A stretch of DNA of 64,000 nt from positions 82,548-146,547 of the forward strand of contig CAJUSB010000001.1 of NCBI GenBank assembly GCA_910589115.1, given 5' to 3'. Below are positions 9,014-17,442 of this stretch, piece after piece. The notes beneath the pieces are model-generated. The model did not search any database and was not told the DNA's origin. It saw only the letters and a program-made list of their open reading frames with translations. The first letter of the stretch is position 1, and each line of letters opens with the position of its first letter. The position numbers were made by a program, and so were the translations under genes. This DNA is from an uncultured Clostridia bacterium. GTDB lineage: Bacteria; Bacillota; Clostridia; Oscillospirales; Butyricicoccaceae.

Positions 9014-10231
9014 ATGTTGACCTTAAAGGATTTTGAAGCCGCTGCTGCGCGTCTGAAAGATGTGATCCATGTGATCCCGCTGTCTTCCTCCACGACCTTT
9101 TCACAGATGACCGGCGCGGAAGTTTACCTGAAATATGAGAACCAGCAGAAGACTGGTTCTTTCAAAGTGCGCGGTGCGTATAATAAAATTATGAAACGCT
9201 ATGAGGAGGGCGGGCTTACCGCGGTAATTGCATCTTCTGCGGGCAATCATGCGCAGGGGGTTGCATTTGCCGCCAGTTCGATCGGCGTGCCTGCAACAAT
9301 CGTTATGCCGCGTTCCACACCGATTGCCAAGGTTTCCGCGACTGAGGGCTATGGGGCACAGGTAGTGCTTGCAGGGGCGTGCTATGATGACGCATATGCC
9401 AAAGCCTGTGAAATTATGGATGAGACCGGCGCGGAGTTTATCCATCCCTTTGATGATGAGGATGTCATGGCCGGACAGGGCACGATTGCGCTTGAAATCC
9501 TGCGTGACCTGCCCTTTGTAGATATGATTTTCGTACCGGCAGGCGGCGGCGGACTGATTTCCGGGATTGCCTCCTGTGCCAAGCAGGTCAATCCGCGTGT
9601 GCAGGTCATCGGCGTGCAGGCCGAGGGTGCGCCAGCGATTGCACAGTCCTTCCATCATCCCGCAACAATTTCCAGCGAGAGTGTCCGCACGATTGCAGAC
9701 GGCATTGCAGTACGCACGCCCGGCGAAAAAACCATGGAATACATTAACCAATATGTCGATAAAATGGTAACCGTTTCTGATGCCGATATTGCATCATCTA
9801 TCCTGCTGCTTCTTGAGCGTGCAAAGCAGGTCGTTGAGCCAGCCGGTGCAACCTCGTTGGCGGCAGTGCTCGGCAAAAAGGTGGATATCGCCGGGAAAAA
9901 GATAGTCTGTGTCCTTTCGGGCGGCAATATTGATATGTCCTTTATTCATAAAGTGGTAGAAAAAGGTCTTGTTTCCCGCAGCCGACATGTTAAATTCTCT
10001 ACCATTATGCCGGATGTGCCTGGTTCGCTTGAGCGTTTTGCCCATATTGTTGCCGAGCAGAATGCAAATGTGATTCTCTTTAACCACGACCGCGTACAGG
10101 CAAACCTTGAAATCGGGGAAGCAATTATTTCGGTTGTCGTTGAACTGGGCGGAAAAGAACACGCCGACCGGCTTTATCAGGCGCTTACCGAGGCGGGCTA
10201 TGTTATTCTGGAAGATAATATCCACAAATAA
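9014..10231 (+). CDS. ilvA: Threonine ammonia-lyase (threonine dehydratase) with ACT domain
   Basis: PLP enzyme converting threonine to 2-oxobutyrate and ammonia, either for isoleucine synthesis or for threonine catabolism. The PLP lysine is Lys51 in KTGSFKVRGAYNK. The glycine-rich phosphate loop is GGGGLISGIA near residue 178. Residues about 325-403 form one ACT domain (VPGSLERFAHIVAEQNANV). The length of 405 aa with a single ACT domain fits the ~400-aa class. It may be less feedback-sensitive than the ~510-aa E. coli IlvA. RBS AAAGGAG. Confidence 0.93.
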   Translation: MLTLKDFEAAAARLKDVIHVIPLSSSTTFSQMTGAEVYLKYENQQKTGSFKVRGAYNKIMKRYEEGGLTAVIASSAGNHAQGVAFAASSIGVPATIVMPRSTPIAKVSATEGYGAQVVLAGACYDDAYAKACEIMDETGAEFIHPFDDEDVMAGQGTIALEILRDLPFVDMIFVPAGGGGLISGIASCAKQVNPRVQVIGVQAEGAPAIAQSFHHPATISSESVRTIADGIAVRTPGEKTMEYINQYVDKMVTVSDADIASSILLLLERAKQVVEPAGATSLAAVLGKKVDIAGKKIVCVLSGGNIDMSFIHKVVEKGLVSRSRHVKFSTIMPDVPGSLERFAHIVAEQNANVILFNHDRVQANLEIGEAIISVVVELGGKEHADRLYQALTEAGYVILEDNIHK

Positions 10232-10336
10232 TAGTATTTGCACGCCAGACAGAAAACCGCAGGTTTATTTATTACATGGATGAATCACAGCATATATCAG
10301 GCCGATTATTGGGATGAGATTCAAGGAGGAGTGTGC

Positions 10337-11098
10337 GTGTCAGATTGGAATTCAACACTATATCTTAAATTCAAAAAAGAACGCACACAGCCAGCGGCGG
10401 ACCTTGCCGCCAGGCTGCGTACATACAATCCTGAGAAGATTGCTGATATTGGCTGCGGGCCTGGCAACAGTACAGCTGTACTGCGCAGTGTATTTCCCAA
10501 AGCGGAGCTTTGCGGGATTGATGCTTCGCAGAATATGATAGAAAAGGCCCGGCAGGAGCACCCTGAGCTTAAATTCATTCTGTGTGATATAAACGATATC
10601 GGGAGTGGTTATGATCTGTTTTTTTCTAATGCCTGTCTTCAGTGGGTTCCAGATCATATCCGTCTTTTGCCACGCCTTATGCAGAAATTAAATGCGGGCG
10701 GTGTTCTGGCCGTGCAGATGCCAATGAACCAGGAGGAACCTCTGTACCGCATCATTGCCGAGATCACCGGAGCATCTGAATGGGGTTTTCCAAAAACTTG
10801 TTTTGAAAGCAACTCTGTTTTATCACCTGACGAATATTATGATATTCTTTCTGAATGTTCCGCTGATTTCCAGATATGGGAGACCGTATACTGTCATGCC
10901 CTGCCATCTCATCAGGCGCTCGTAGATTGGGCAAAAAGCACGCGTCTGCGTCCGTATCTGGACGCACTTGATGATGAAAAGGCAGCATTATTAGAAAGTG
11001 GAATTCTGCATGGTGTGCAGGAGGCATACCCGGTCAGAAGATCAGGGAATGTACTGCTTCATTTCAGAAGGTTCTTTTTTACCGCGGTAAGGCAGTGA
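10337..11098 (+). CDS. Class I SAM-dependent methyltransferase, trans-aconitate 2-methyltransferase-like
   Basis: SAM motif I is IADIGCGPGNSTAVL. The start region SDWNSTLYLKFKKERTQPA matches the Tam family N-terminus. The RBS AAGGAGGA (10323-10330) is 6 nt before a GTG at 10337, which gives 253 aa, the Tam family size. I prefer this over the ATG 99 bp upstream, whose leader sequence does not look coding. Tam monomethylates trans-aconitate, an aconitase inhibitor. No aconitase gene is visible nearby, so the substrate remains unproven. Confidence 0.8.
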   Translation: MSDWNSTLYLKFKKERTQPAADLAARLRTYNPEKIADIGCGPGNSTAVLRSVFPKAELCGIDASQNMIEKARQEHPELKFILCDINDIGSGYDLFFSNACLQWVPDHIRLLPRLMQKLNAGGVLAVQMPMNQEEPLYRIIAEITGASEWGFPKTCFESNSVLSPDEYYDILSECSADFQIWETVYCHALPSHQALVDWAKSTRLRPYLDALDDEKAALLESGILHGVQEAYPVRRSGNVLLHFRRFFFTAVRQ

Positions 11099-11177
11099 CG
11101 AGGTTGTATGTTCCAGGCTGCGTAAGCGGGGACGTTCTGTCTGTCAAATGATCTTCAATGAAAGGGATTGATTACAT

Positions 11178-11690
11178 ATGGATTTTATATCGCTCGCAAA
11201 AAAGCGCTGTTCAGTCAGGAAATACACGGAGCAGAAAGTCGAACCGGAAAAGCTCGAAAAAATCCTGGAGGCTGCACATGTTGCTCCGACTGCTGCGAAT
11301 CTCCAGCCTGTCCGTATTATTGCGGTACAGAGTGAGGCGGGATTGGAACGGCTGGGGAAAGCGGCTAATATTTACGGTGCACCGCTCGCCTTGATTGCCT
11401 GCGCTGACCGGAGCAAGGCTTGGCTGCGCCCCTTTGACCATAAGCAGACGGGTGATATTGATGCGTCTATCCTGACCGATCATATGATGCTTGCGGCTGC
11501 GTCTCTTGGGCTTGGGAGTGTTTGGATCTGCTATTTTAAGCCTGATATTTTGCGCAGTGGGTTCAATCTGCCGGATCACTTGGAACCGATCAACATTCTG
11601 ACAGTTGGATATGCCGCAGAACCGCCCGCTGATCCCAACCGCCATGCAAAAATGCGGATTCCAATAGACGAGCTTGTCACTTTTGAATAA
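11178..11690 (+). CDS. Nitroreductase family protein
   Basis: FMN-dependent NAD(P)H oxidoreductase of the nitroreductase fold. The N-terminus KKRCSVRKYTEQKVEPEKLEKILEAA is the family signature. APTAANLQPVRIIAV binds FMN phosphate. GLGSVWICYF matches the second half of the fold. The length of 170 aa is typical of the small Clostridial group. A bidirectional terminator follows the stop. The physiological substrate is unknown. Confidence 0.88.
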   Translation: MDFISLAKKRCSVRKYTEQKVEPEKLEKILEAAHVAPTAANLQPVRIIAVQSEAGLERLGKAANIYGAPLALIACADRSKAWLRPFDHKQTGDIDASILTDHMMLAAASLGLGSVWICYFKPDILRSGFNLPDHLEPINILTVGYAAEPPADPNRHAKMRIPIDELVTFE

Positions 11691-11698
11691 AGCACAGA

Positions 11699-11734
11699 AA
11701 AGACGCCGGAAACATAATTCCGACGTCTTTCTTT
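11699..11734. terminator. Bidirectional intrinsic terminator
   Basis: Arms AAAGACGCCGGAA (11699-11711) and TTCCGACGTCTTT (11718-11730) pair over 13 bp with one C/A mismatch and a 6-nt loop, followed by CTTT. On the other strand the A-rich arm gives a T-run. It separates the nitroreductase from the convergent dagK. Confidence 0.75.
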
Positions 11735-11740
11735 GCAGAT

Positions 11741-12679
11741 TTATACGGATGTATCCGCTATGCATGGAGTATCCGTTTTTTCCGGCGGCGGGAGAACGAA
11801 CCGCACGGCTTGGGGAATATTCCGGATTGTAACCGCGTGCAGGCTTCCGCCGAATTCACCATCCAGTGTCCACGCGGTTTCCCGTTCTCCGGAAAACGTA
11901 ACCCATGGCACTTTGAAGTGCAGCAGGAGTCCGGAATCGGAATTACCGTCATTGGCCAGGTCGTTGAATGCGGTTTGCAGGTCGAGCAGGCTGGTTGCAC
12001 GGCGCACCAGTACGATTTCAAACAGGCCGTCATCCATCTGCGCCTGTGAGACATGCGGGAGACTCTTAAAACCGCCGACAGAGGTCGCATTGCTGACCAT
12101 ACCAAAGATAAATGTGCCATCTACCGAAACGCCGGGGGCCTCCACACGCAGCCGGTATTCCTTAATTTGTGACAGGCTCTTAATGCCTTCCACAAAGTAG
12201 GCGGCACGGCCCAGCATATTTTTAGAGGACTGCGGGGTAGTATACGAAACATCGGTGAACAAGCCAAATGCAGCGACATACGTGAAATAACGTTCCCCGA
12301 ACTGTCCGATATCAAGCGCAGCGATATAGGTATCTGCCGCAACGGCTGCTGCCTGTACCGGAGATTTTGGAATACCCAGCGATGATGCAAAATCGTTTGT
12401 CGTCCCGGCCGGAATATAGCCCAAGGGGACGGGCACGCCGGAATCCATCAAACCGGAAACGGCTTCTCCCAGTGTGCCGTCGCCGCCGGAGCACACGATG
12501 CGGTCAAACTGTGCAGCCTGTTTGCAGGCCATGCGCCGGGCGTCCCCACTGGCCTGCGTTGTATAGACTGTGACCTCCCAGCCGGACCGAACGAAGGTGT
12601 CGATACAGTCCAGTGCATGTTGGCCAATTTCGGCTTTTCCCGCGAGCGGATTTACGATCCAAAGAAGTTTTTTGGACAT
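11741..12679 (-). CDS. Diacylglycerol kinase family lipid kinase (DagK/YegS type)
   Basis: Phosphorylates diacylglycerol or a related lipid. It carries the ATP/Mg motif GGDGTLGEAVSGLM near residue 80 and the LGYIPAGTTNDFASSL catalytic segment near 105. The start MSKKLLWIVNPLAGKAE is the classical N-terminus (NP.aG). The length of 312 aa is normal. It lies 35 nt downstream of htpG in the same direction with no terminator between them, so it probably shares the CIRCE-controlled heat-shock transcript. Confidence 0.88.
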   Translation of the reverse strand: MSKKLLWIVNPLAGKAEIGQHALDCIDTFVRSGWEVTVYTTQASGDARRMACKQAAQFDRIVCSGGDGTLGEAVSGLMDSGVPVPLGYIPAGTTNDFASSLGIPKSPVQAAAVAADTYIAALDIGQFGERYFTYVAAFGLFTDVSYTTPQSSKNMLGRAAYFVEGIKSLSQIKEYRLRVEAPGVSVDGTFIFGMVSNATSVGGFKSLPHVSQAQMDDGLFEIVLVRRATSLLDLQTAFNDLANDGNSDSGLLLHFKVPWVTFSGERETAWTLDGEFGGSLHAVTIRNIPQAVRFVLPPPEKTDTPCIADTSV

Positions 12680-12714
12680 TCAAATCACCTTTTTCCGCCT
12701 GGTTCCACGTGCGG

Positions 12715-14613
12715 TTATTCTGTCAGAAGGCTGCACACCGCGTTTGCATATTCTACGGGGTTGTCAATCGGCATCCCTTCAATCAACAGGGCCTGATTGT
12801 ACAGGACAGAGGCCAGCTGTGCCAGCTTATCCGTATTGTCCCCGGCAAATGCACACAGCTTTTCAAAAATCGGGTGCGCACTGTTCAGCTCAAGCACACG
12901 CTCGGCGTGGAAATTCTGTTCGCTGCCCATTGCCTGCTGATTGAGTACCTTTTCCATTTCAAGGGACATGCCGCCCTCGGTTGACAGGCAGCAGGGGTGG
13001 CTCTTGAGGCGGCCGGTGAGCTGGACCTTGGTTACTTTATCTCCCAATGCATCCTTGACGGCAGTCAATACAGAGGCGTGTTCCTCGGCCTGCTTCTTGA
13101 TTTCTTCCTTTTCCTCCTCGGTCTCAAGGCCAAGGTCGCCGTCGGCAATCGACTTGAAGCTCTTTTCCTTATACTGGTTCATCATGCGGATGGTGAATTC
13201 ATCCACATTATCGGTCATGCACAGCACGTCATAGCCCTTATCGCGCAGCAGCTCCATTGCAGGCAGCAGGCGGCACTTTTCAACGGTTTCGCCGCAGGCA
13301 TAGTAAATGTGCTTCTGATCTTCCGGCATTTTTTCCACATACTCGGCCAGTGTGAGCATTTTATCCTCTTTATCAGAGTGATACAGGAGCAGGTCTTCCA
13401 GCATTTCCTTGTGCATCCCATAATCCATATATGCGCCGAATTTCAGCTGCGGGCCGAATGCAGTGAAAAACTTTTCATATTTCTCACGGTCGTTCTTCTG
13501 CATGGAAAGAAGTTCATTTTTGATCTTTTTTTCGATACTCTGGGCAATGACCTTCAGCCGGCGGTCATGCTGGAGCATTTCACGGGAGATATTCAGCGAA
13601 AGATCGGCGCTGTCCACCAGTCCGCGCACAAACGAGAAATAATCGGGCAGCAGATCGGCACACTTGTCCATAATCAGCACACCGTTGGAATACAGCTGGA
13701 GACCCTTTTCGTAATCCTTGCTGTAATAATTGTAGGGTGCACGGCCGGGGATGAAAAGCATTGCATGATAGGTTGCCGCACCTTCCGTGCTGGTATGGAT
13801 ATGGCGGAGCGGGTCCTCATAATCTGAAAACTTGGATTTATAGAACTGGTTGTAGTCATCGTCCGTTAGTTCAGATTTGGACTTTTTCCAGATCGGGATC
13901 ATGGAGTTCAGCGTTTCAAGCTCGGTGTAATTTTCATATTCCGGCTTATCCTCGGGAGAGCCTTCCTTGACACGGGAGCGGGACATTTCCATTTGGATCG
14001 GATAGCGGATATAATCGGAGTATTTTTTTACAATCTCCTGCACGCGCCATCCATCCAGGAACTCATCATAAGAATCGTTCTCGGTATTATCCTTGAGCGT
14101 CAGTGTAATGACAGTGCCATTTTCAGCCTTTTCACACGGCTCAATGGTGTATCCGTCCGCACCGTTTGAAACCCAGCGGTAAGCCGAATCTGCACGTTCC
14201 GCACGGGTGATAACTTCTACCTCTTTTGCAACCATGAAAGCAGCATAGAAGCCAACGCCGAACTGTCCGATAATGTCAACATCGTCCTGCTGGTCCATCT
14301 GGCGCTTGAATTCCAGCGAACCCGAACGCGCAATGGTGCCGAGGTTTTCTTCCAGCTCAGTTTCGGTCATGCCGCAGCCCAGGTCGGAGACGGTGAGCGT
14401 CCGAGCCTCCTTGTCCACAGCGAGCGTAATCGGCAGGCTGTCACGGGTGATGCCGGTGCGGCCTTCCTGCATTGCATTGTAATAAAGTTTGTCGGTCGCA
14501 TCGCTGGCATTTGAAATCAGCTCACGCAAAAAGATTTCTTTATGCGTATAGATAGAGTTAATCATCAGATCGAGCAGCCGTTTCGACTCCGCCTGAAACT
14601 GTTTCTTTTCCAT
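12715..14613 (-). CDS. htpG: Molecular chaperone HtpG (Hsp90)
   Basis: ATP-dependent chaperone. The N-terminal GHKL ATPase has ELISNASDATDKL (motif with the Mg-binding Asn), DLGCGMTETELEENLG and GQFGVGFYAAFMV. Middle and C-terminal dimerisation domains follow. The start at 14613 (MEKKQFQAES) is preceded by the RBS AAGAGGTG; 18 in-frame codons further upstream lack coding character. The length of 632 aa is normal. A perfect CIRCE operator overlaps the expected transcription start, implying HrcA control. Confidence 0.97.
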   Translation of the reverse strand: MEKKQFQAESKRLLDLMINSIYTHKEIFLRELISNASDATDKLYYNAMQEGRTGITRDSLPITLAVDKEARTLTVSDLGCGMTETELEENLGTIARSGSLEFKRQMDQQDDVDIIGQFGVGFYAAFMVAKEVEVITRAERADSAYRWVSNGADGYTIEPCEKAENGTVITLTLKDNTENDSYDEFLDGWRVQEIVKKYSDYIRYPIQMEMSRSRVKEGSPEDKPEYENYTELETLNSMIPIWKKSKSELTDDDYNQFYKSKFSDYEDPLRHIHTSTEGAATYHAMLFIPGRAPYNYYSKDYEKGLQLYSNGVLIMDKCADLLPDYFSFVRGLVDSADLSLNISREMLQHDRRLKVIAQSIEKKIKNELLSMQKNDREKYEKFFTAFGPQLKFGAYMDYGMHKEMLEDLLLYHSDKEDKMLTLAEYVEKMPEDQKHIYYACGETVEKCRLLPAMELLRDKGYDVLCMTDNVDEFTIRMMNQYKEKSFKSIADGDLGLETEEEKEEIKKQAEEHASVLTAVKDALGDKVTKVQLTGRLKSHPCCLSTEGGMSLEMEKVLNQQAMGSEQNFHAERVLELNSAHPIFEKLCAFAGDNTDKLAQLASVLYNQALLIEGMPIDNPVEYANAVCSLLTE

Positions 14614-14660
14614 AAAAAACACCTCTTGATATGATAAAATAATTAAAAACAGAATTGGGG

Positions 14661-14687
14661 TTAGCACTCATGACCATCGAGTGCTAA
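14661..14687 (-). promoter_or_regulatory. CIRCE operator (HrcA binding site) for htpG
   Basis: TTAGCACTC, 9-nt spacer, GAGTGCTAA: a perfect match to the CIRCE inverted repeat. It lies 47 nt before the htpG ATG and just after the -10 box, the standard repressor position. hrcA itself is not in this window. Confidence 0.97.
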
Positions 14688-14694
14688 CAGGTCT

Positions 14695-14723
14695 ATCATA
14701 GCGCCATTTGCTCCAAAAATCAA
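14695..14723 (-). promoter_or_regulatory. Sigma-A promoter of htpG
   Basis: On the minus strand: TTGATT (14723-14718), 17-nt spacer, TATGAT (14700-14695). CIRCE begins about 7 nt downstream, near the expected +1. Confidence 0.85.
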
Positions 14724-14739
14724 GAGGAAAATTCGAGAT

Positions 14740-15075
14740 TTTACATTTCATACACAATCTCCCGCGCGGCGCATGTTTCCTAAAAGCATTTTTAGCCGCT
14801 AAAAAGATGCCGGTATGCAGGAAAACCGTATGATTTTATGATAAAAACGCAATTATACTCGTGAGCGCTGGAGATTGTCGTTTTATCCGCCTGCGCGGCG
14901 GGCGGTCTTGCGCAGACGGCGCCAGAGGGACGAGTCCCTCTGGACTCCCTTCTATCGCCTGCGGGCGGGACGAGGGCCGGATATGCCCGTTTATCTGCGC
15001 TGCTTCGGCTGCGGCAAGTCTTTCCGCATGTGAGCATAGAATCGTTTAATAGGGAACGGATCAACTTCCGCAAGA
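14740..15075. other. Long intergenic region with GC-rich inverted-repeat element
   Basis: Between the htpG promoter and the AraC gene. Positions about 14880-15010 are far more GC-rich than either flank. They contain a perfect palindrome CCAGAGGGAC-GA-GTCCCTCTGG (14922-14943) plus repeated CGCCTGCG/GGCGGG blocks (about 14887-14903 and 14955-14970). A weaker hairpin, GCATTTTTAGC/GCTAAAAAGATGC, lies about 14787-14811. A 62-codon reading frame crosses the element but has no RBS and biased composition, so I do not call it a gene. Confidence 0.5.
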
Positions 15076-15101
15076 ATGATGAAAAGGCATTCTGCGGATT
15101 C

Positions 15102-15110
15102 TGCTATAAT
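15102..15110 (+). promoter_or_regulatory. Extended -10 promoter for the AraC-GNAT/MATE operon
   Basis: TGC-TATAAT, an extended -10 element (TATAAT at 15105-15110), lies 22 nt before the start codon. No good -35 is visible 17 nt upstream, suggesting a weak or activator-dependent promoter. Confidence 0.55.
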
Positions 15111-15132
15111 AGCGGGAGAGGAGGAAAACGCT

Positions 15133-15984
15133 ATGGAATATCATACAACGCAGCGGATTGCGGAAGCAATCGCATTTATCGAAGCGCATCTGCAAGAGAA
15201 GATTGTGCTTGAAACGGTTGCAGACGCGGTTCATTATTCAAAATACCATTTGCACCGGATGTTTACAGACGCTGTCGGGATTACAGTTCACGATTATATT
15301 CAGCGCAGGCGCCTGACCGAGGCCGCAAGACTGCTGACCGATTCACAAAAATCAATTATGGACATTTCGCTCTGTGCGGGCTATGAAAGTCAGCAGGCAT
15401 TTACCAGTATCTTTAAGGCTATGTACAAGCAGACGCCTCTGACTTATCGGAAAAACGGAAAGTTTTACCCTTTGCAGCTGGCATTCCCGCTGCACCGGTG
15501 GCCGGAAGATTCTTTTTCCCTCAAGCCGGAGATTGCCTGTGCCGTTCCGGCGGATATCCCAGGATGGATGGAGTTTGCATCTCTTGTGATTGACGGTTTT
15601 CCGTGCTTTGAAGCATCGGCGCATATGGCGTGCCTGAAAGGCTATATGGCGCATCAATCAGCACTGATTATGCGCAGGCGGGAAACCATTATCGGGGCGG
15701 CTGCATTTACATATGCAGCCGGGAGTATAGACTTTTTTGCGATTCATCCGCAGTATCGCCGGCAGGGTGCGGCAGGGGTTTTTCTTGATTACATATCGAA
15801 TCGGATTTTCAATGGACGTGAAATCAGTATTACGACCTTTCGGGAGGGTGACAGGGCAGATGTAGGGCAGCGTGCGCAATATAAGCTGCTCGGCTTCCAG
15901 GAATCAGAACTGCTGACCGAATTTGGTTATCCGACCCAGCGGCTTGTTTTGCGTCAGGGAAAGGAAGGTGCCCCCCATGCATGA
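15133..15984 (+). CDS. AraC-family regulator fused to a GNAT-like domain
   Basis: Residues 1-105 hold two helix-turn-helices of the AraC/MarA type (VADAVHYSKYHLHRMF; ISLCAGYESQQAFTSIFK; TPLTYRKNG). Residues about 115-275 resemble a GNAT acetyltransferase: INGAAAFTY-type strand (IIGAAAFTY), then FFAIHPQYRRQGAAGVFLD, where RRQGAA matches the acetyl-CoA pyrophosphate loop. The length is 283 aa from the ATG at 15133, chosen because GAGGAGG precedes it. It overlaps the MATE gene by 8 nt, so it probably controls or modifies something linked to export. The ligand is unknown. Confidence 0.82.
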   Translation: MEYHTTQRIAEAIAFIEAHLQEKIVLETVADAVHYSKYHLHRMFTDAVGITVHDYIQRRRLTEAARLLTDSQKSIMDISLCAGYESQQAFTSIFKAMYKQTPLTYRKNGKFYPLQLAFPLHRWPEDSFSLKPEIACAVPADIPGWMEFASLVIDGFPCFEASAHMACLKGYMAHQSALIMRRRETIIGAAAFTYAAGSIDFFAIHPQYRRQGAAGVFLDYISNRIFNGREISITTFREGDRADVGQRAQYKLLGFQESELLTEFGYPTQRLVLRQGKEGAPHA

Positions 15985-17314
15985 AAACGTATTAGACCGG
16001 GAATGGGATGTGCTTTCTCTGCTCCGTTTTGTAGCTCCGACGATCGCAATGATGCTGCTTATGGGCCTGTATACGCTTGTAGACACGGTGTTTGCCGCCC
16101 GTTTTATCAATACGGATGCGCTTTCTGCAATCAATATTGTGTGCCCGGTCAATTATCTGTCTGTCGGACTTGGCACGATGCTTGCAGCAGGGGGAAATGC
16201 CGTTGTCTCCCGAGAAATGGGTGCCGGGGACGAGCGGGAGGCAAAGGAAGATTTTACGCTGATTGTCATTGCAGGGGCGGTCATTGGTTTCCTGATGCTT
16301 GCAGCCGGTATGCTGTGGTGCAGACAGCTGATTGAGGTGCTTGGCGCAGGCGAGCTGCTTTTTTTGTACTGTAAAGACTACTTAGAGACACTGCTTTTAT
16401 TTATCCCGGCCAACATCCTGCAAACCATTTTTTCCAATTTGTTTGTCACTGCCGGAAAGCCGGGGCTGGGGTTTGGGTTATCCGTTTTGGCAGGCCTCGC
16501 GAATATTGTTCTGGACTATGTATTTATTGTCATCTTTGATCTTGGGATTCGCGGGGCGGCACTCGGGACGGGCTGCGGCTGCCTCATTCCGGCTGTAACC
16601 GGGATCGTCTTTTTTGCCCGCAGCAGGGGCGTGCTTTCTTTTGTAAGGCCCAGGAAACGGTGGCGGATACTGAAAGAAAGCTGCTTCAATGGCTCCTCGG
16701 AAATGGTCGGGCAAATGGCGTCGGCTGTTACGACCTTCTTGTTTAACCGCACGATGATGCGGCTGTTGGGGGAAGACGGTGTTGCAGCGATTACGATCCT
16801 CATATATGCCCAGTTCCTGCTGAATACTTTGCTGCTCGGCTTTTCTATGGGGGCGGCACCGATCATTGGATTTTTCCATGGCAGCCGGAACGGTGTTCAG
16901 CAAAGAAAGCTCTTCCGGCTTTGTATGGGCTTTGTCGCGGCAGCATCGCTGCTGGTGTTTGCAGTGTCCAAACTGGGTGGACCGTATATCGTACAGCTGT
17001 TTGCACCTTATCCGTCAAGGGTTTATCAAATTGCTGTAAATGGGTTCTCTATTTTTTCATACAGTTTCCTGTTTTGCGGATTTAATATTTTTACATCTGC
17101 AATGTTTACTGCGCTTTCAAACGGGAAAGTGTCTGCTGCGCTCTCATTTTTCCGTACCTTTGTTTTGTTGTCCGGCGGAATCCTGCTGCTGCCGCAGTTT
17201 TGGGGGACCACCGGCGTATGGCTGGCGGTTCCGATTGCGGAGGGTATTATGCTTTTCGCGGCGGCATTTTGCCTGATCCATTACCGAAAAAGGGATTCAT
17301 ATGAAATGCTGTAA
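15977..17314 (+). CDS. MATE family multidrug/cation antiporter
   Basis: Integral membrane exporter with about 12 transmembrane helices in two MatE repeats (about residues 15-180 and 235-400). The start at ATG 15977 (MHENVLDREWDVLSLL) follows the RBS AAGGAAGG; upstream in-frame codons belong to the regulator gene it overlaps by 8 nt. The length of 445 aa is standard. Coupling to an AraC-GNAT fusion suggests inducible efflux of a toxic compound. The substrate cannot be deduced. Confidence 0.9.
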   Translation: MHENVLDREWDVLSLLRFVAPTIAMMLLMGLYTLVDTVFAARFINTDALSAINIVCPVNYLSVGLGTMLAAGGNAVVSREMGAGDEREAKEDFTLIVIAGAVIGFLMLAAGMLWCRQLIEVLGAGELLFLYCKDYLETLLLFIPANILQTIFSNLFVTAGKPGLGFGLSVLAGLANIVLDYVFIVIFDLGIRGAALGTGCGCLIPAVTGIVFFARSRGVLSFVRPRKRWRILKESCFNGSSEMVGQMASAVTTFLFNRTMMRLLGEDGVAAITILIYAQFLLNTLLLGFSMGAAPIIGFFHGSRNGVQQRKLFRLCMGFVAAASLLVFAVSKLGGPYIVQLFAPYPSRVYQIAVNGFSIFSYSFLFCGFNIFTSAMFTALSNGKVSAALSFFRTFVLLSGGILLLPQFWGTTGVWLAVPIAEGIMLFAAAFCLIHYRKRDSYEML

Positions 17315-17324
17315 AATTTGTACT

Positions 17325-17354
17325 GTAAGGCTGCACAGCGCTGTGCAGCCTTAC
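17325..17354. terminator. Perfect 30-bp palindrome after the MATE gene
   Basis: GTAAGGCTGCACAGC (17325-17339) is followed without a spacer by its exact reverse complement (17340-17354), then GTTCTT. It probably acts as a terminator for the MATE transcript, although the T-run is weak. A protein-binding site is an alternative. Confidence 0.6.
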
Positions 17355-17412
17355 GTTCTTGGAAGGTTACAAAATGTTTACAATTTCGTAACCCTTCATT
17401 TTATGGGAGGTG

Positions 17413-17418
17413 TATAAT
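17413..17418 (+). promoter_or_regulatory. Probable -10 box for the TraX-like gene
   Basis: TATAAT at 17413-17418, 24 nt upstream of the chosen start. The -35 region is not recognisable, so the call rests on the -10 alone. Confidence 0.4.
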
Positions 17419-17442
17419 AGAAAAGAAAGGATGTGGATTTTT

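Noticed and set aside
12997..13827. 276-codon frame antisense to htpG
   Set aside because: htpG is certain on the other strand; the antisense frame has no RBS or domain.
14861..15049. 62-codon frame in the GC-rich intergenic element
   Set aside because: No RBS, biased composition; the DNA repeats explain it better.
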